A stretch of 25,866 bases of DNA from a virus. Location of the stretch: positions 1 through 25,866 of IMG/VR virus record IMGVR_UViG_3300028802_000052. One strand, written 5' to 3'. Numbering within the stretch: the stretch's first letter is position 1; the number at the start of each line of letters is the position of its first letter. A program made the translations under genes and the position numbers. This document shows, one piece after another, positions 1 to 6,541 of this stretch. The notes under the pieces are model-generated. The model was not told where the DNA came from. It saw only the letters and a program-made list of their open reading frames with translations, and ran no database searches.

Positions 1-2
1 CC

Positions 3-65
3 ACGGCTGACACGGGTGTGACGTCGCAAATGGACCTGCCGGCGCTAGGCGTTTCCGCTCACTAG
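3..65 (+). CDS. Possible C-terminal end of an upstream gene (partial)
   Basis: From base 3 one frame stays open for 20 codons and ends at TAG 63-65; the other two plus frames close within the first 21 bases. Third codon positions are mostly G or C as in the neighbouring genes, so this may be the tail of a gene cut by the window edge. The readable end is QMDLPALGVSAH. It is too short to assign a function and may be chance. Confidence 0.3.
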   Translation, partial: TADTGVTSQMDLPALGVSAH

Positions 66-120
66 CCCGCACCGCCCCCGCTAACTAGGCATATTTGACG
101 AGTCGAAAACGCCGTGGTAC

Positions 121-1203
121 GTGGTTACCACAGTGACCACGACGCAAAGCAGTACACCCGTCGCCGCCCCCACCCGTCGCGCACTGCAGGTGCTGACGAA
201 CTCACAGCTCAAGACCTACCGCTCCTGCGCGGTCGAGCACCATTACCGTTACGAGCTCGGCTACAAGCCGCTCGGCGACGACCCCGAGGCCCTGCGATTC
301 GGGTCGCTCTTCCACTTGGGCCTCGAGGCGTGGTGGCGCGCGTATGCGACACCGGACCTGCAGCTGTCAGCGGCACTCGACGCAATCCGCCCGCACGCCG
401 TGGACGACTACGACTTGGCACGCGCGGGCGTGCTGATGCAGGCCTACGACGCGCGATGGCACGATTCGCTAGACGTGGAGATCTTGGGCGTCGAGCTCGA
501 GTTTCGCGCGGACCTGAAAAACCCGGCGACCGGCGCGAAGTCGAAAACGTTCGGCCTCGGCGGCAAGCTCGATGCGCTCGTGCTCAACCTGTCGGACGGC
601 CGCGTATACATAGTCGAGCACAAGACCAGCGGCGAAGACATCTCGGCCGGCTCGACGTATTGGAAACGGTTGCAGCTCGACTCACAGATCAGCACGTATT
701 TCGCCGGGGCACGCGCCCACGGCATCGAGATCGCCGGCTGTCTATACGACGTGATCGGCAAGCCGCGTCACGCACCGCTGCGCGCCACGGCCCCCGAGGC
801 CCGCAAGTACACGAAGGCCGGCGCACTCTACGCCAATCAGCGCGACGTCGACGAAACGCCCGACGAGTTCCGGTTGAGGCTGACCGAGGAGGTGCTAACC
901 AATGTCGACAAGTACTTCCAACGCGGCTTTGTGGTGCGCTTGCCTGAGGAAGAAACCGAGGCCGCTCACGACGCGTGGCAAACGGCGATCTTGATCCGCG
1001 ACGGGCAGCGGTCCGGCATCCGCGCTCGTAACGTGCAGTCATGCGAGCGTTACGGACGCATGTGTTCTTTCTTCCCCGTGTGCACGCGCCAAGCGTCGCT
1101 CGAGGATTTCACCGTGTACCAACGCGTAGACAACGTGCATCCCGAGCTGTCACCAGATTTCGTGATGCCGGCACAAAACACTAACGGGCAGGCCGCCGAG
1201 TGA
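121..1203 (+). CDS. RecB/Cas4-like PD-(D/E)XK exonuclease with Cys cluster
   Basis: This 360-residue protein has the layout of the RecB/AddB/Cas4-type nuclease family. Motif G61-x3-H65 is followed by GGKLD (D151), EHK (E166, K168) and QISTY (Q189), the usual metal-binding and catalytic series. C36 near the N terminus and C308, C315 and C321 near the C terminus fit the four-Cys iron-sulfur cluster of Cas4/AddB proteins. In phages such enzymes resect double-stranded DNA ends to give single strands for recombination. Start is GTG 121, after an in-frame TAA at 82-84; no strong SD is visible, so the start is moderately uncertain. The gene overlaps the next by GTGA (1200-1203), implying translational coupling with a Sak4-like ATPase. 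No cas1, cas2 or CRISPR array is present, so the role is phage recombination. Processing direction cannot be read from sequence. Confidence 0.85.
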   Translation: MVTTVTTTQSSTPVAAPTRRALQVLTNSQLKTYRSCAVEHHYRYELGYKPLGDDPEALRFGSLFHLGLEAWWRAYATPDLQLSAALDAIRPHAVDDYDLARAGVLMQAYDARWHDSLDVEILGVELEFRADLKNPATGAKSKTFGLGGKLDALVLNLSDGRVYIVEHKTSGEDISAGSTYWKRLQLDSQISTYFAGARAHGIEIAGCLYDVIGKPRHAPLRATAPEARKYTKAGALYANQRDVDETPDEFRLRLTEEVLTNVDKYFQRGFVVRLPEEETEAAHDAWQTAILIRDGQRSGIRARNVQSCERYGRMCSFFPVCTRQASLEDFTVYQRVDNVHPELSPDFVMPAQNTNGQAAE

Positions 1204-2399
1204 CGGAACCACAACCAGCACCAACACCACCACACGAGGCACCAGCAGTACCCATGGCACCAGCAGTACCAGCCACCAAGCAGTCACCGACCGGCACCGC
1301 AGCACCTTCCCCCGCACCGACCGCAGCCCAGCGCGCAGCACTTGCCGCAGCCGCAGCCGTGGCACGAGCCACCCGAGCCCAGCCGCCGTCAGCGGCAGCC
1401 CCCGCCAACGCGTCGCAAGTCGTGCTGCCGGCGAAACCATCCGGGCGCATGGCACTCGGGAAGGTGATCAAGGGCAGGCTCGCAAAACCCATGCGGCTGC
1501 TGGTGTACGGCATCGAAGGTGTAGGCAAGTCGACGTTCGCCGCGGCGGCACCCGCGCCGATCTTTCTCGGTGCGGAAGACGGGACATCGGAGCTCGACGT
1601 AGAGCGCTTCCCACAGCCGCAGACGTGGCTCGACGCCTTGGAAGCCGTGGCCGAGCTCACCACGGCGGCGCACGACTATCAGACACTGGTGATCGACACG
1701 CTCGACTGGCTCGAGCCGCTGTGCTGGGCGCACGTGTGCCGTGAGTCGCGCGACGACAACGGGCGGCCGTACCAGTCGATCGAAGACTTCGGCTACGGGC
1801 GCGGCTACGTGGCTGCACACGACCAATGGCGGCGGCTCGCGTCGGATCTCGAGACGTTGCGCACGAAGCGGCACATGCACATTATTCTGCTGGCGCACTC
1901 TGCGATCCGCACCTTCCGCAATCCTGCCGGCGACGACTTCGATCGGTACGAGTTGAAACTTCACAAAGCACCGAGCGGCTATTGGCGCGAGTGGAGCGAC
2001 GCGGTTTTATTCGCCAGCCACGACTTGAACACCGTCAAGAAAGCAGGCCGCATCCGCGGTGTAATGGGCAATCAGCGCGTGCTGCACACCGAGCGCACCG
2101 CGGCGTGGGATGCGAAAAACCGTTACGACCTGCCCGCGCGGCTCGCGCTGGACTGGCAAGAGTTCGCGGACGCGGCAACGGCGCACAGGCCCGCGGACCG
2201 TCGTACGCTACTCGCGCAGATTGAAGCGCAGCTCGAGGCACTAGCCGCGGACGAAACGCGCGTAACACGAGCTCGCGCGGCACTCGCACGCGCGGTCGAA
2301 GAAAACGACGACGCGGAAATCGCACGGATCGCAAACAAGCTTGCGGCGATCATCGCCGCGGCGACCGAGACACAGGACACTGCACAGGAGCCACAATGA
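1200..2399 (+). CDS. Sak4-like RecA-fold ATPase (recombination/annealing)
   Basis: This 399-residue protein carries Walker A GIEGVGKS (104-111), a Walker B-like strand LVIDTLDW with D166, and a sensor-like strand IILLAHS near 230. That is the pattern of the AAA_24/phage nucleotide-binding family to which Sak4 belongs. Sak4 proteins are minimal RecA-like ATPases that promote single-strand annealing and act with SSB. Residues 1-80 are Ala/Pro/Thr-rich low complexity, unusual for the family; translation could instead begin at M84, just before the fold. The GTG start at 1200 is supported by the GTGA overlap with the nuclease gene. The C-terminal about 65 residues are Ala/Glu-rich and probably helical. 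An ATGA overlap joins it to the SSB-like gene, so the three proteins are probably made together and act on the same DNA ends. Confidence 0.85.
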   Translation: MTEPQPAPTPPHEAPAVPMAPAVPATKQSPTGTAAPSPAPTAAQRAALAAAAAVARATRAQPPSAAAPANASQVVLPAKPSGRMALGKVIKGRLAKPMRLLVYGIEGVGKSTFAAAAPAPIFLGAEDGTSELDVERFPQPQTWLDALEAVAELTTAAHDYQTLVIDTLDWLEPLCWAHVCRESRDDNGRPYQSIEDFGYGRGYVAAHDQWRRLASDLETLRTKRHMHIILLAHSAIRTFRNPAGDDFDRYELKLHKAPSGYWREWSDAVLFASHDLNTVKKAGRIRGVMGNQRVLHTERTAAWDAKNRYDLPARLALDWQEFADAATAHRPADRRTLLAQIEAQLEALAADETRVTRARAALARAVEENDDAEIARIANKLAAIIAAATETQDTAQEPQ

Positions 2400-3004
2400 G
2401 CGGACCGTCAATCAATCCAGACACGTACCGCGCGCGAGCCGTCACGGCGGCGCTAGGCTACACACAGGCCGGCAAGCCGCAGATCGCGGTCGACTTCGTG
2501 CTGCTCGACGGCGGCTATCTGTCGCAAATGGATGCCGCGATCGGGCAGCACATTACGTGGTACGGGTATTTCGGCGACAAGTCGATCGAACACACGATGA
2601 AGGCCCTGCGCACGTGCGGGTGGTCGACCGATTCGATCGACGACTTGACCGGCGTGGATCAGAACGAAGTCTCGCTCGTGTTGGTCGAGGAAAACGACCT
2701 GCAGGGATATCCGCGCATCAAGGTCAGGTGGATCAACGCACCGGGCGGCGTGGGCGGCGTAGCCTTGAAGGCCCGCATGGCGCCCGATGAGGCCCGCAGC
2801 TTTGCGGACCAAATGCGCGGCCACGCGCAGGCGTCGCGCGCCACTGCGCCGCCGGCAGCGGCCCCCGCACGGCCTGCGGCACCGCCCGCCCGAGCCGCGG
2901 CGGCACCGCCGGCACGGCCTGCGCCACGGCCGCCCGCGCGACCGCCCGCCGCCATAGCGACCGCGGCGGCAGGCCTCGATCCCGACGACAACATCCCGTT
3001 CTGA
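2396..3004 (+). CDS. Single-stranded DNA-binding protein-like (phage SSB)
   Basis: This 202-residue protein has a folded region of about 140 residues, then a Pro/Ala/Arg-rich linker (about 146-190), then the acidic tip DPDDNIPF. The tip closely resembles the C-terminal peptide with which bacterial SSBs recruit repair enzymes. The folded part is beta-rich with aromatic residues (WYGYF 55-59, YPRIKVRW 105-112), suiting an OB fold, but I do not recognise it as canonical SSB; a DUF669-type phage family is possible. It starts at ATG 2396, overlapping the ATPase gene by ATGA, and ends 42 bases before a strong terminator. The inferred role is coating single strands made by the nuclease and loading the Sak4-like ATPase. 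Confidence 0.7.
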   Translation: MSGPSINPDTYRARAVTAALGYTQAGKPQIAVDFVLLDGGYLSQMDAAIGQHITWYGYFGDKSIEHTMKALRTCGWSTDSIDDLTGVDQNEVSLVLVEENDLQGYPRIKVRWINAPGGVGGVALKARMAPDEARSFADQMRGHAQASRATAPPAAAPARPAAPPARAAAAPPARPAPRPPARPPAAIATAAAGLDPDDNIPF

Positions 3005-3045
3005 CGACGACGATCACGCCGCGGCGCTGGTGCCCGCGGACGTGT

Positions 3046-3093
3046 AGCCCCGCTGCTCGGCATTACGCCGCGGTGAGCAGCGGGGCTTTTTTT
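3046..3093 (+). terminator. Rho-independent terminator of the recombination operon
   Basis: A perfect 13-bp stem (3046-3058 with 3075-3087) encloses a 16-nt loop and is followed directly by seven T residues (3087-3093). It lies just past the SSB-like stop codon and closes the three-gene operon. It also separates that operon from the minus-strand gene ending at 3103. Confidence 0.93.
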
Positions 3094-3102
3094 GTCTGCA
3101 GG

Positions 3103-3501
3103 TCAGCCCGCGGCGGCGGCCTTGAGCTCGCGGCCGATCCTGATGATCTCCGCGCGGGCGTACGGGTCGAGCCGCGCGAGCTGCGCACGCGACCACGCCG
3201 TGTCCGCCACGATGAGCATGTGCTGCGCGGCCCGCGTGGCCATCGCCGTCCAGTAGGTCGGGTTACGCGCCCACACCGACCGCGTCACCAGCTGGCCGCA
3301 GTAGTCGTAGTCGGTGAAGGTCGACAGCGTGTGCGCAGCCTGCAGCCGGGCCTGCTGCACCGCGGTACGTGACTGCACTGCGACCTGCCCCGCGCCGCCG
3401 CAGGAGTAGCACCGGCCGTTTTCGCGGTGACTCCAAAACCAGAGCGTGCCCTTGCCGTCGCACTTGCCACACGCTGCGGTCGTCGTCTGCGTCGTCGTCA
3501 T
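3103..3501 (-). CDS. DnaJ-type zinc-ribbon small protein
   Basis: This 132-residue protein has two zinc knuckles resembling the DnaJ/anti-TRAP Cys-rich motif: CGKCDGKG (C11, C14) and CYSCGGAG (C31, C34). The rest is probably helical (about 45-130) and ends in KAAAAG. The open frame continues upstream to 3942, but the stretch before ATG 3501 runs through the repeat-rich intergenic region and has an atypical His/Cys/Thr composition. ATG 3501 is therefore preferred, although its SD is weak. The gene is divergent from the partition-like operon and shares its upstream repeats. Such small zinc proteins in phages often act in DNA binding or protein-protein contacts; no specific function can be assigned. 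Confidence 0.72.
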   Translation of the reverse strand: MTTTQTTTAACGKCDGKGTLWFWSHRENGRCYSCGGAGQVAVQSRTAVQQARLQAAHTLSTFTDYDYCGQLVTRSVWARNPTYWTAMATRAAQHMLIVADTAWSRAQLARLDPYARAEIIRIGRELKAAAAG

Positions 3502-3518
3502 GTCTTGAGCATGACGGC

Positions 3519-3740
3519 ATTTGTGCAAACTTGCAAATGTGCACGCGTGTGCACCGGCACGCTTGCTCATTGGCACGGCTGCACACTGGCACGTGTGCAC
3601 GTGTGCTGGTGTGGATCCGTGCGTGACCTGGTGAGGATCCGTGCACGGGTGCAAGCGTGCTGGCGTGGACGCGTGCCGGCTTGCCGCCGTGCACGCCGCT
3701 TGTGCGTAAACGCAAACCGCGCTAACTTGCGGAAACGCAC
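3519..3740. repeat. Cluster of degenerate direct and inverted repeats (candidate centromere/iterons)
   Basis: The divergent intergenic region is packed with GTGC/GCAC-rich repeats. Two 17-nt copies (3606-3622 and 3628-3644) differ at one base and lie 22 bp apart, about two helical turns; a third copy at 3660-3676 matches 14 of 17. A 15-mer pair (3570-3584 and 3586-3600) matches 12 of 15. An inverted TGCAA/TTGCA pair sits at 3524-3535, and an outer GTGCGT/ACGCAC pair brackets the promoter. This resembles partition sites of ParA plus ribbon-helix-helix systems or replication iterons; which one cannot be told from sequence. Confidence 0.6.
3700..3728 (+). promoter_or_regulatory. Candidate sigma70-like promoter of the partition-like operon
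   Basis: TTGTGC (3700-3705) and TAACTT (3723-3728) are separated by exactly 17 nt. Transcription would start near 3735, just before an AGGAG ribosome site (3741-3745) and ATG 3757. The elements lie inside the repeat cluster, between outer GTGCGT and ACGCAC half-sites, so autorepression by the ribbon-helix-helix protein is plausible. Confidence 0.5.
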
Positions 3741-3756
3741 AGGAGCACGCCCCGCC

Positions 3757-4164
3757 ATGCAGACACTCGCTGTCCCCGCCGCACAGCAGCCCTTGATCGT
3801 CACGAGCTACCAGCTGGCCCGCATCAGCAACGTGCACGTTGACTTGTGTCACCGCTGCGCAACCGCCGCCGACCACGACTGCGGCGATCTCGGGCCCGTG
3901 GCCCGTGGCCCGCACCGCGGCCAGTGCCACGGCGTCAAACACTCTGCGCCGGTACGGTGCGAGTGTGGCCAGTGGTCCGGCGAGCCGTGCGACGACGTAG
4001 CGCCCGCCGATACGATGGTCACGATCGAGGTGACGCCGCTATCAGAGCGCCACGCGGATGGCGGGGAAGGTGCAGCGATGATCATCCGCGTCACGGGTGA
4101 ATGCGCGGCATGGATCATCGAGGCCGATCCGTCGTGGTCACGCATCGCGATCGGTGCGCTGTGA
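3757..4164 (+). CDS. Cys-rich small protein, first gene of the partition-like operon
   Basis: This 135-residue protein has seven cysteines in its first 80 residues: CHRC (C31, C34), C42, C57, CEC (C68, C70) and C78, with interspersed His. It probably binds one or two zinc ions. The C-terminal 50 residues look like a small alpha/beta region (MVTIEVTP, MIIRVTGE, AWIIEADP). The frame is open upstream to 3427, but ATG 3757 has AGGAG 11 nt before it and follows a good promoter. The stop overlaps the ParA start by GTGA (4161-4164), so the two are coupled. I do not recognise the family. Its position ahead of parA suggests an accessory or regulatory role in partition, by inference only. Confidence 0.72.
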   Translation: MQTLAVPAAQQPLIVTSYQLARISNVHVDLCHRCATAADHDCGDLGPVARGPHRGQCHGVKHSAPVRCECGQWSGEPCDDVAPADTMVTIEVTPLSERHADGGEGAAMIIRVTGECAAWIIEADPSWSRIAIGAL

Positions 4165-4922
4165 GCCGCGCCCGCGTGATCGCGGTGACGAATCAGAAAG
4201 GCGGCTCGTGCAAGACGGCGACCGCGGTCAATCTCGCGGCCGAACTCGCCGCGCGCGGGCGGCGCGTCTTGCTGGTCGACCTTGACCCACAAGGCAACGC
4301 GTCGACGTACGTAGGCCAGCGATCGGACGGGCGCGCGCTGCTCGACGCCCTGACGACCGGCGGGCCACTCACGGTCACACGTGCAGACTGCGGCGTAGAC
4401 GTGGTCGCGGCGGGCGAATGGCTCTCGGCGGCGGACAAAATGCTCGCGCGAGAAGTCGGGGCCGAAACCATCCTACGTACGGCGTTGCGGGCCTTGCCGC
4501 GTCGCTGGGATGTCGTGCTGATCGACTGCCCCCCGAGCATGGGGATCCTTTCTGCGATGGCGCTTACCGCCGCCCACGCGGTGCTCGTACCGGTGCTCAC
4601 CGAGGCCGCGGCCTTGGAAGGTGTGGCGCTCATCATGCGCACGGTCGAGCGCGTGCGTGCGCGGCTGAATCCGCAGCTCGCGGTCGCAGGCGTGATCGCG
4701 TCGCAGACGAACACCACGCGGCTGTCGCGCAGCGTCGAGGCCAAGCTGCGCACGCAGCTCGGTGACGACGTGTGCTCGACCGTGGTGCGCCGCAACGTGG
4801 CGATCGCAGAGTCGTACTCACACCAGCAGCCGATCCGCCTATATGCGCCCGACTCGATCGGCGCGACCGATTACGCCGCCCTAGCCGCAGAACTGACGAA
4901 ACGTAAGCAGGTGACAGCATGA
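4161..4922 (+). CDS. parA: ParA-family partition ATPase (small type Ib-like)
   Basis: This 253-residue protein contains the ParA/MinD signatures: deviant Walker A KGGSCKTA (13-20), Walker A-prime DLDPQGN (40-46) and Walker B VVLIDCPP (118-125). It lacks the N-terminal DNA-binding extension of P1-type ParA, matching the short chromosomal/type Ib plasmid class. ParA proteins bind DNA non-specifically as ATP dimers and move plasmid cargo. The Walker A is unusual: the glycine before the invariant catalytic lysine is Cys, and the residue after the Thr is Ala where Thr or Ser is usual; both lysines remain. GTG 4161 is chosen because it overlaps the previous stop as GTGA; an ATG 60 nt upstream (4101) would add 20 unlikely residues. 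An ATGA overlap leads into the ribbon-helix-helix gene. Confidence 0.9.
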   Translation: MSRARVIAVTNQKGGSCKTATAVNLAAELAARGRRVLLVDLDPQGNASTYVGQRSDGRALLDALTTGGPLTVTRADCGVDVVAAGEWLSAADKMLAREVGAETILRTALRALPRRWDVVLIDCPPSMGILSAMALTAAHAVLVPVLTEAAALEGVALIMRTVERVRARLNPQLAVAGVIASQTNTTRLSRSVEAKLRTQLGDDVCSTVVRRNVAIAESYSHQQPIRLYAPDSIGATDYAALAAELTKRKQVTA

Positions 4923-5299
4923 GCCGCCCCGCCCTAGCCGCCGATCCGTTCGAAGCCGTCACCGCACCGCCGCAGCCTGCAGCCGCTCGAGGCCGCAAAG
5001 CCGCGCCCGTGCCGGCTGCCGCGGTCGGCTCGGCTGCTCACCGCGTAGGCACGATCGCGACCCCGTACACGCGGCAAGACGGCGTGCAAGTGCGCCAGTG
5101 GTCCGCAACGCTGCCCGTAGATATCGTCGAGGCGCTGCAGATCGCGTCGATTCAAGAGCGCCGCAGGCCGGCGGACATCGTTGCCGACTTGATCGCTGCG
5201 CACTGCGGGCTGCAGCCTGCGGCGGCACCGTCGCCCAAGCCGCGCGCGGCCAAGACTTCCACCACCAAGCCCAAGCCCCGTAAGACCCGCAAACGTTAG
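4919..5299 (+). CDS. Ribbon-helix-helix protein, probable ParA partner
   Basis: This 126-residue protein begins with an Ala/Pro-rich tail (1-55), followed by a compact region at about 58-95. That region reads as a beta strand (VRQWSATLPVD) and two helices (IVEALQIASIQER and PADIVADLIAAHC), the order of a ribbon-helix-helix fold. The C terminus (103-126) is strongly basic with KPKPRKTRKR. It lies directly after parA with an ATGA overlap, where ParG/omega-type centromere-binding partners are found. In those systems the ribbon-helix-helix dimer binds repeats upstream of the operon, represses it and stimulates ParA ATPase. The repeats at 3519-3740 are the natural target here. It is not a ParB with an HTH domain. 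Confidence 0.68.
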   Translation: MSRPALAADPFEAVTAPPQPAAARGRKAAPVPAAAVGSAAHRVGTIATPYTRQDGVQVRQWSATLPVDIVEALQIASIQERRRPADIVADLIAAHCGLQPAAAPSPKPRAAKTSTTKPKPRKTRKR

Positions 5300-5310
5300 G
5301 AATGCAGCTG

Positions 5311-5751
5311 ATGGCGTACATCGTGATCAAAGACGATCGAAGCGAAGAAGGTTTTTTCACGTATCTGATCGACTCCGACGCGGACGAAAAGACCGCGCGT
5401 GACGCGCTGCGCGATGCCGGTATCGCGTGTGCCGCAGTGTGGAACGGCGCCCCGGACTGCCCCGACGCTTTCAAGAGCACCCGGCTGTTGTTCGCGTCCG
5501 CGGGCCCGATCATCCGCGAAAAGCCGGAAGGCATGCCGGGCGGGTCGTACCAGGTGACATATTATCGCGTGACGAAAGCCGGCACATTCAAGCAGCGCCC
5601 AGACTACGATCGCGACGTCTCCGAAACTTACGTACGCAGCATGGCCGCAAAATTGGGCGAAAACGAGGCGCTGCACGCGGTCTGCAGGTCACAGCCGGGG
5701 GGCATGTGGGCTTATGGGTCGCTCGATGCAGAGGCCGCGAACGAGCGCTGA
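5311..5751 (+). CDS. Small hypothetical phage protein
   Basis: This 146-residue protein of mixed charge has no motif I recognise. It begins MAYIVIKDD and appears alpha/beta, with strands near the start (YIVIKD, GFFTYLID) and around 84-88 (YQVTYYRV). There is no signal peptide or membrane segment. ATG 5311 is preferred over ATG 5302 because AGGA at 5298-5301 lies 9 nt before 5311 but directly abuts 5302. It begins 11 bases after the ribbon-helix-helix gene and may be the last gene of that operon. Confidence 0.65.
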   Translation: MAYIVIKDDRSEEGFFTYLIDSDADEKTARDALRDAGIACAAVWNGAPDCPDAFKSTRLLFASAGPIIREKPEGMPGGSYQVTYYRVTKAGTFKQRPDYDRDVSETYVRSMAAKLGENEALHAVCRSQPGGMWAYGSLDAEAANER

Positions 5752-5834
5752 CGGTCCGCCGCCGCCCGTGGCGCGCGTGATCCGGTAAGAGTCTTTATGT
5801 CTACTTCGCCCGCCGCTTTTGGAGCTGCACACCG

Positions 5835-6212
5835 ATGCTTTTGAAGCCTACCCACACATGTTTTGACGACGTGCTCGACTTTTTCGCCGGCCTGACTGAT
5901 CCGAAAGCGCGAGATCTACATGTCGTCGTGCATGGGATCTGCGTGCTGCCGGACGGCTCGCGCATCGCGCATGCATGGCTTGAGCGGACGGACGTCGAGT
6001 TCGTGATCGAAGGGATGCTGCTCGGACCTACGAAGGTGTACCACGCGATCCCGCGGGCGACATTTCACGAGCGTTGGACGGTCGAGCGCTGCACCCGATA
6101 CACGCTCGCCGAGGCCATCGCGCAGAACGCCGCCCATGATCATTTCGGCCCGTGGGATCCTGAATATGCGGCTTTGTGTACGCCTCGATCAGGGCTTGGT
6201 GAGCTTCTATGA
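5835..6212 (+). CDS. Small hypothetical phage protein
   Basis: This 125-residue acidic protein (MLLKPTHTCFDD) has GGAG 10 nt before its start. The first half could form a small alpha/beta fold (LHVVVHGICVLPDGSRIAHAW near 28-48), followed by EFVIEGMLLGPTKVY. No catalytic motif is evident. Its stop overlaps the next start by ATGA at 6209-6212, so the two small proteins are co-translated. Function unknown. Confidence 0.65.
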   Translation: MLLKPTHTCFDDVLDFFAGLTDPKARDLHVVVHGICVLPDGSRIAHAWLERTDVEFVIEGMLLGPTKVYHAIPRATFHERWTVERCTRYTLAEAIAQNAAHDHFGPWDPEYAALCTPRSGLGELL

Positions 6213-6493
6213 CGTATCCCGAGCGCCCCGAGGCCCTGTACTGGCGCGCACTCGACGACGACCACGAGATCACCGTGTATCGCATGGGCCTCAACACGCG
6301 CGTGTGCATGGGCGAGCGTGGCACGTTCGGCGCGATCCTCGATGCGTGGTGCTATCTCGATCCGCGGCGCGCCATGGAAGCGGCCGCCGCTTGGAGCGGC
6401 AGCGGCGATCCTATCGATGGCTGGCACCGCAATCCGATCACGGGTCGGCGGCGTGAAGGTGGCGATCCTGCGCGGGAATATCACCGCTGGTAA
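6209..6493 (+). CDS. Small hypothetical phage protein
   Basis: This 94-residue protein, rich in Trp, Arg and Asp, is coupled to the preceding gene by an ATGA overlap. The C terminus (about 71-94: GWHRNPITGRRREGG then DPAREYHRW) resembles a short basic and aromatic tail that I associate with small early-region phage proteins, but I cannot name a family. No transmembrane segment is visible. The conserved-looking tail and tight coupling argue that it is real. Confidence 0.6.
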   Translation: MTYPERPEALYWRALDDDHEITVYRMGLNTRVCMGERGTFGAILDAWCYLDPRRAMEAAAAWSGSGDPIDGWHRNPITGRRREGGDPAREYHRW

Positions 6494-6541
6494 GCGTAAA
6501 GCCACACGGCTGATCGACGCAAAAACCGCTAAGATCACCGC

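Noticed and set aside
121-1203. CRISPR-associated Cas4
   Set aside because: Family resemblance only; the neighbours are a Sak4-like ATPase and an SSB-like protein, with no CRISPR components.
2659-3063. Minus-strand Ala/Gly/Arg-rich open frame under the SSB-like gene
   Set aside because: Low-complexity complement of the SSB linker and overlaps the terminator stem.
3519-3740. CRISPR array
   Set aside because: Repeats are short, degenerate, irregularly spaced and without unique spacers of constant length; no cas1 or cas2.
3427-3756. N-terminal extension of the Cys-rich protein through the repeats
   Set aside because: Reads through repeat DNA and the promoter with a Cys/His/Arg-rich composition; ATG 3757 has AGGAG and a promoter.
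3502-3942. N-terminal extension of the minus zinc-ribbon protein
   Set aside because: Covers repeats and overlaps the opposing gene; composition changes sharply at ATG 3501.
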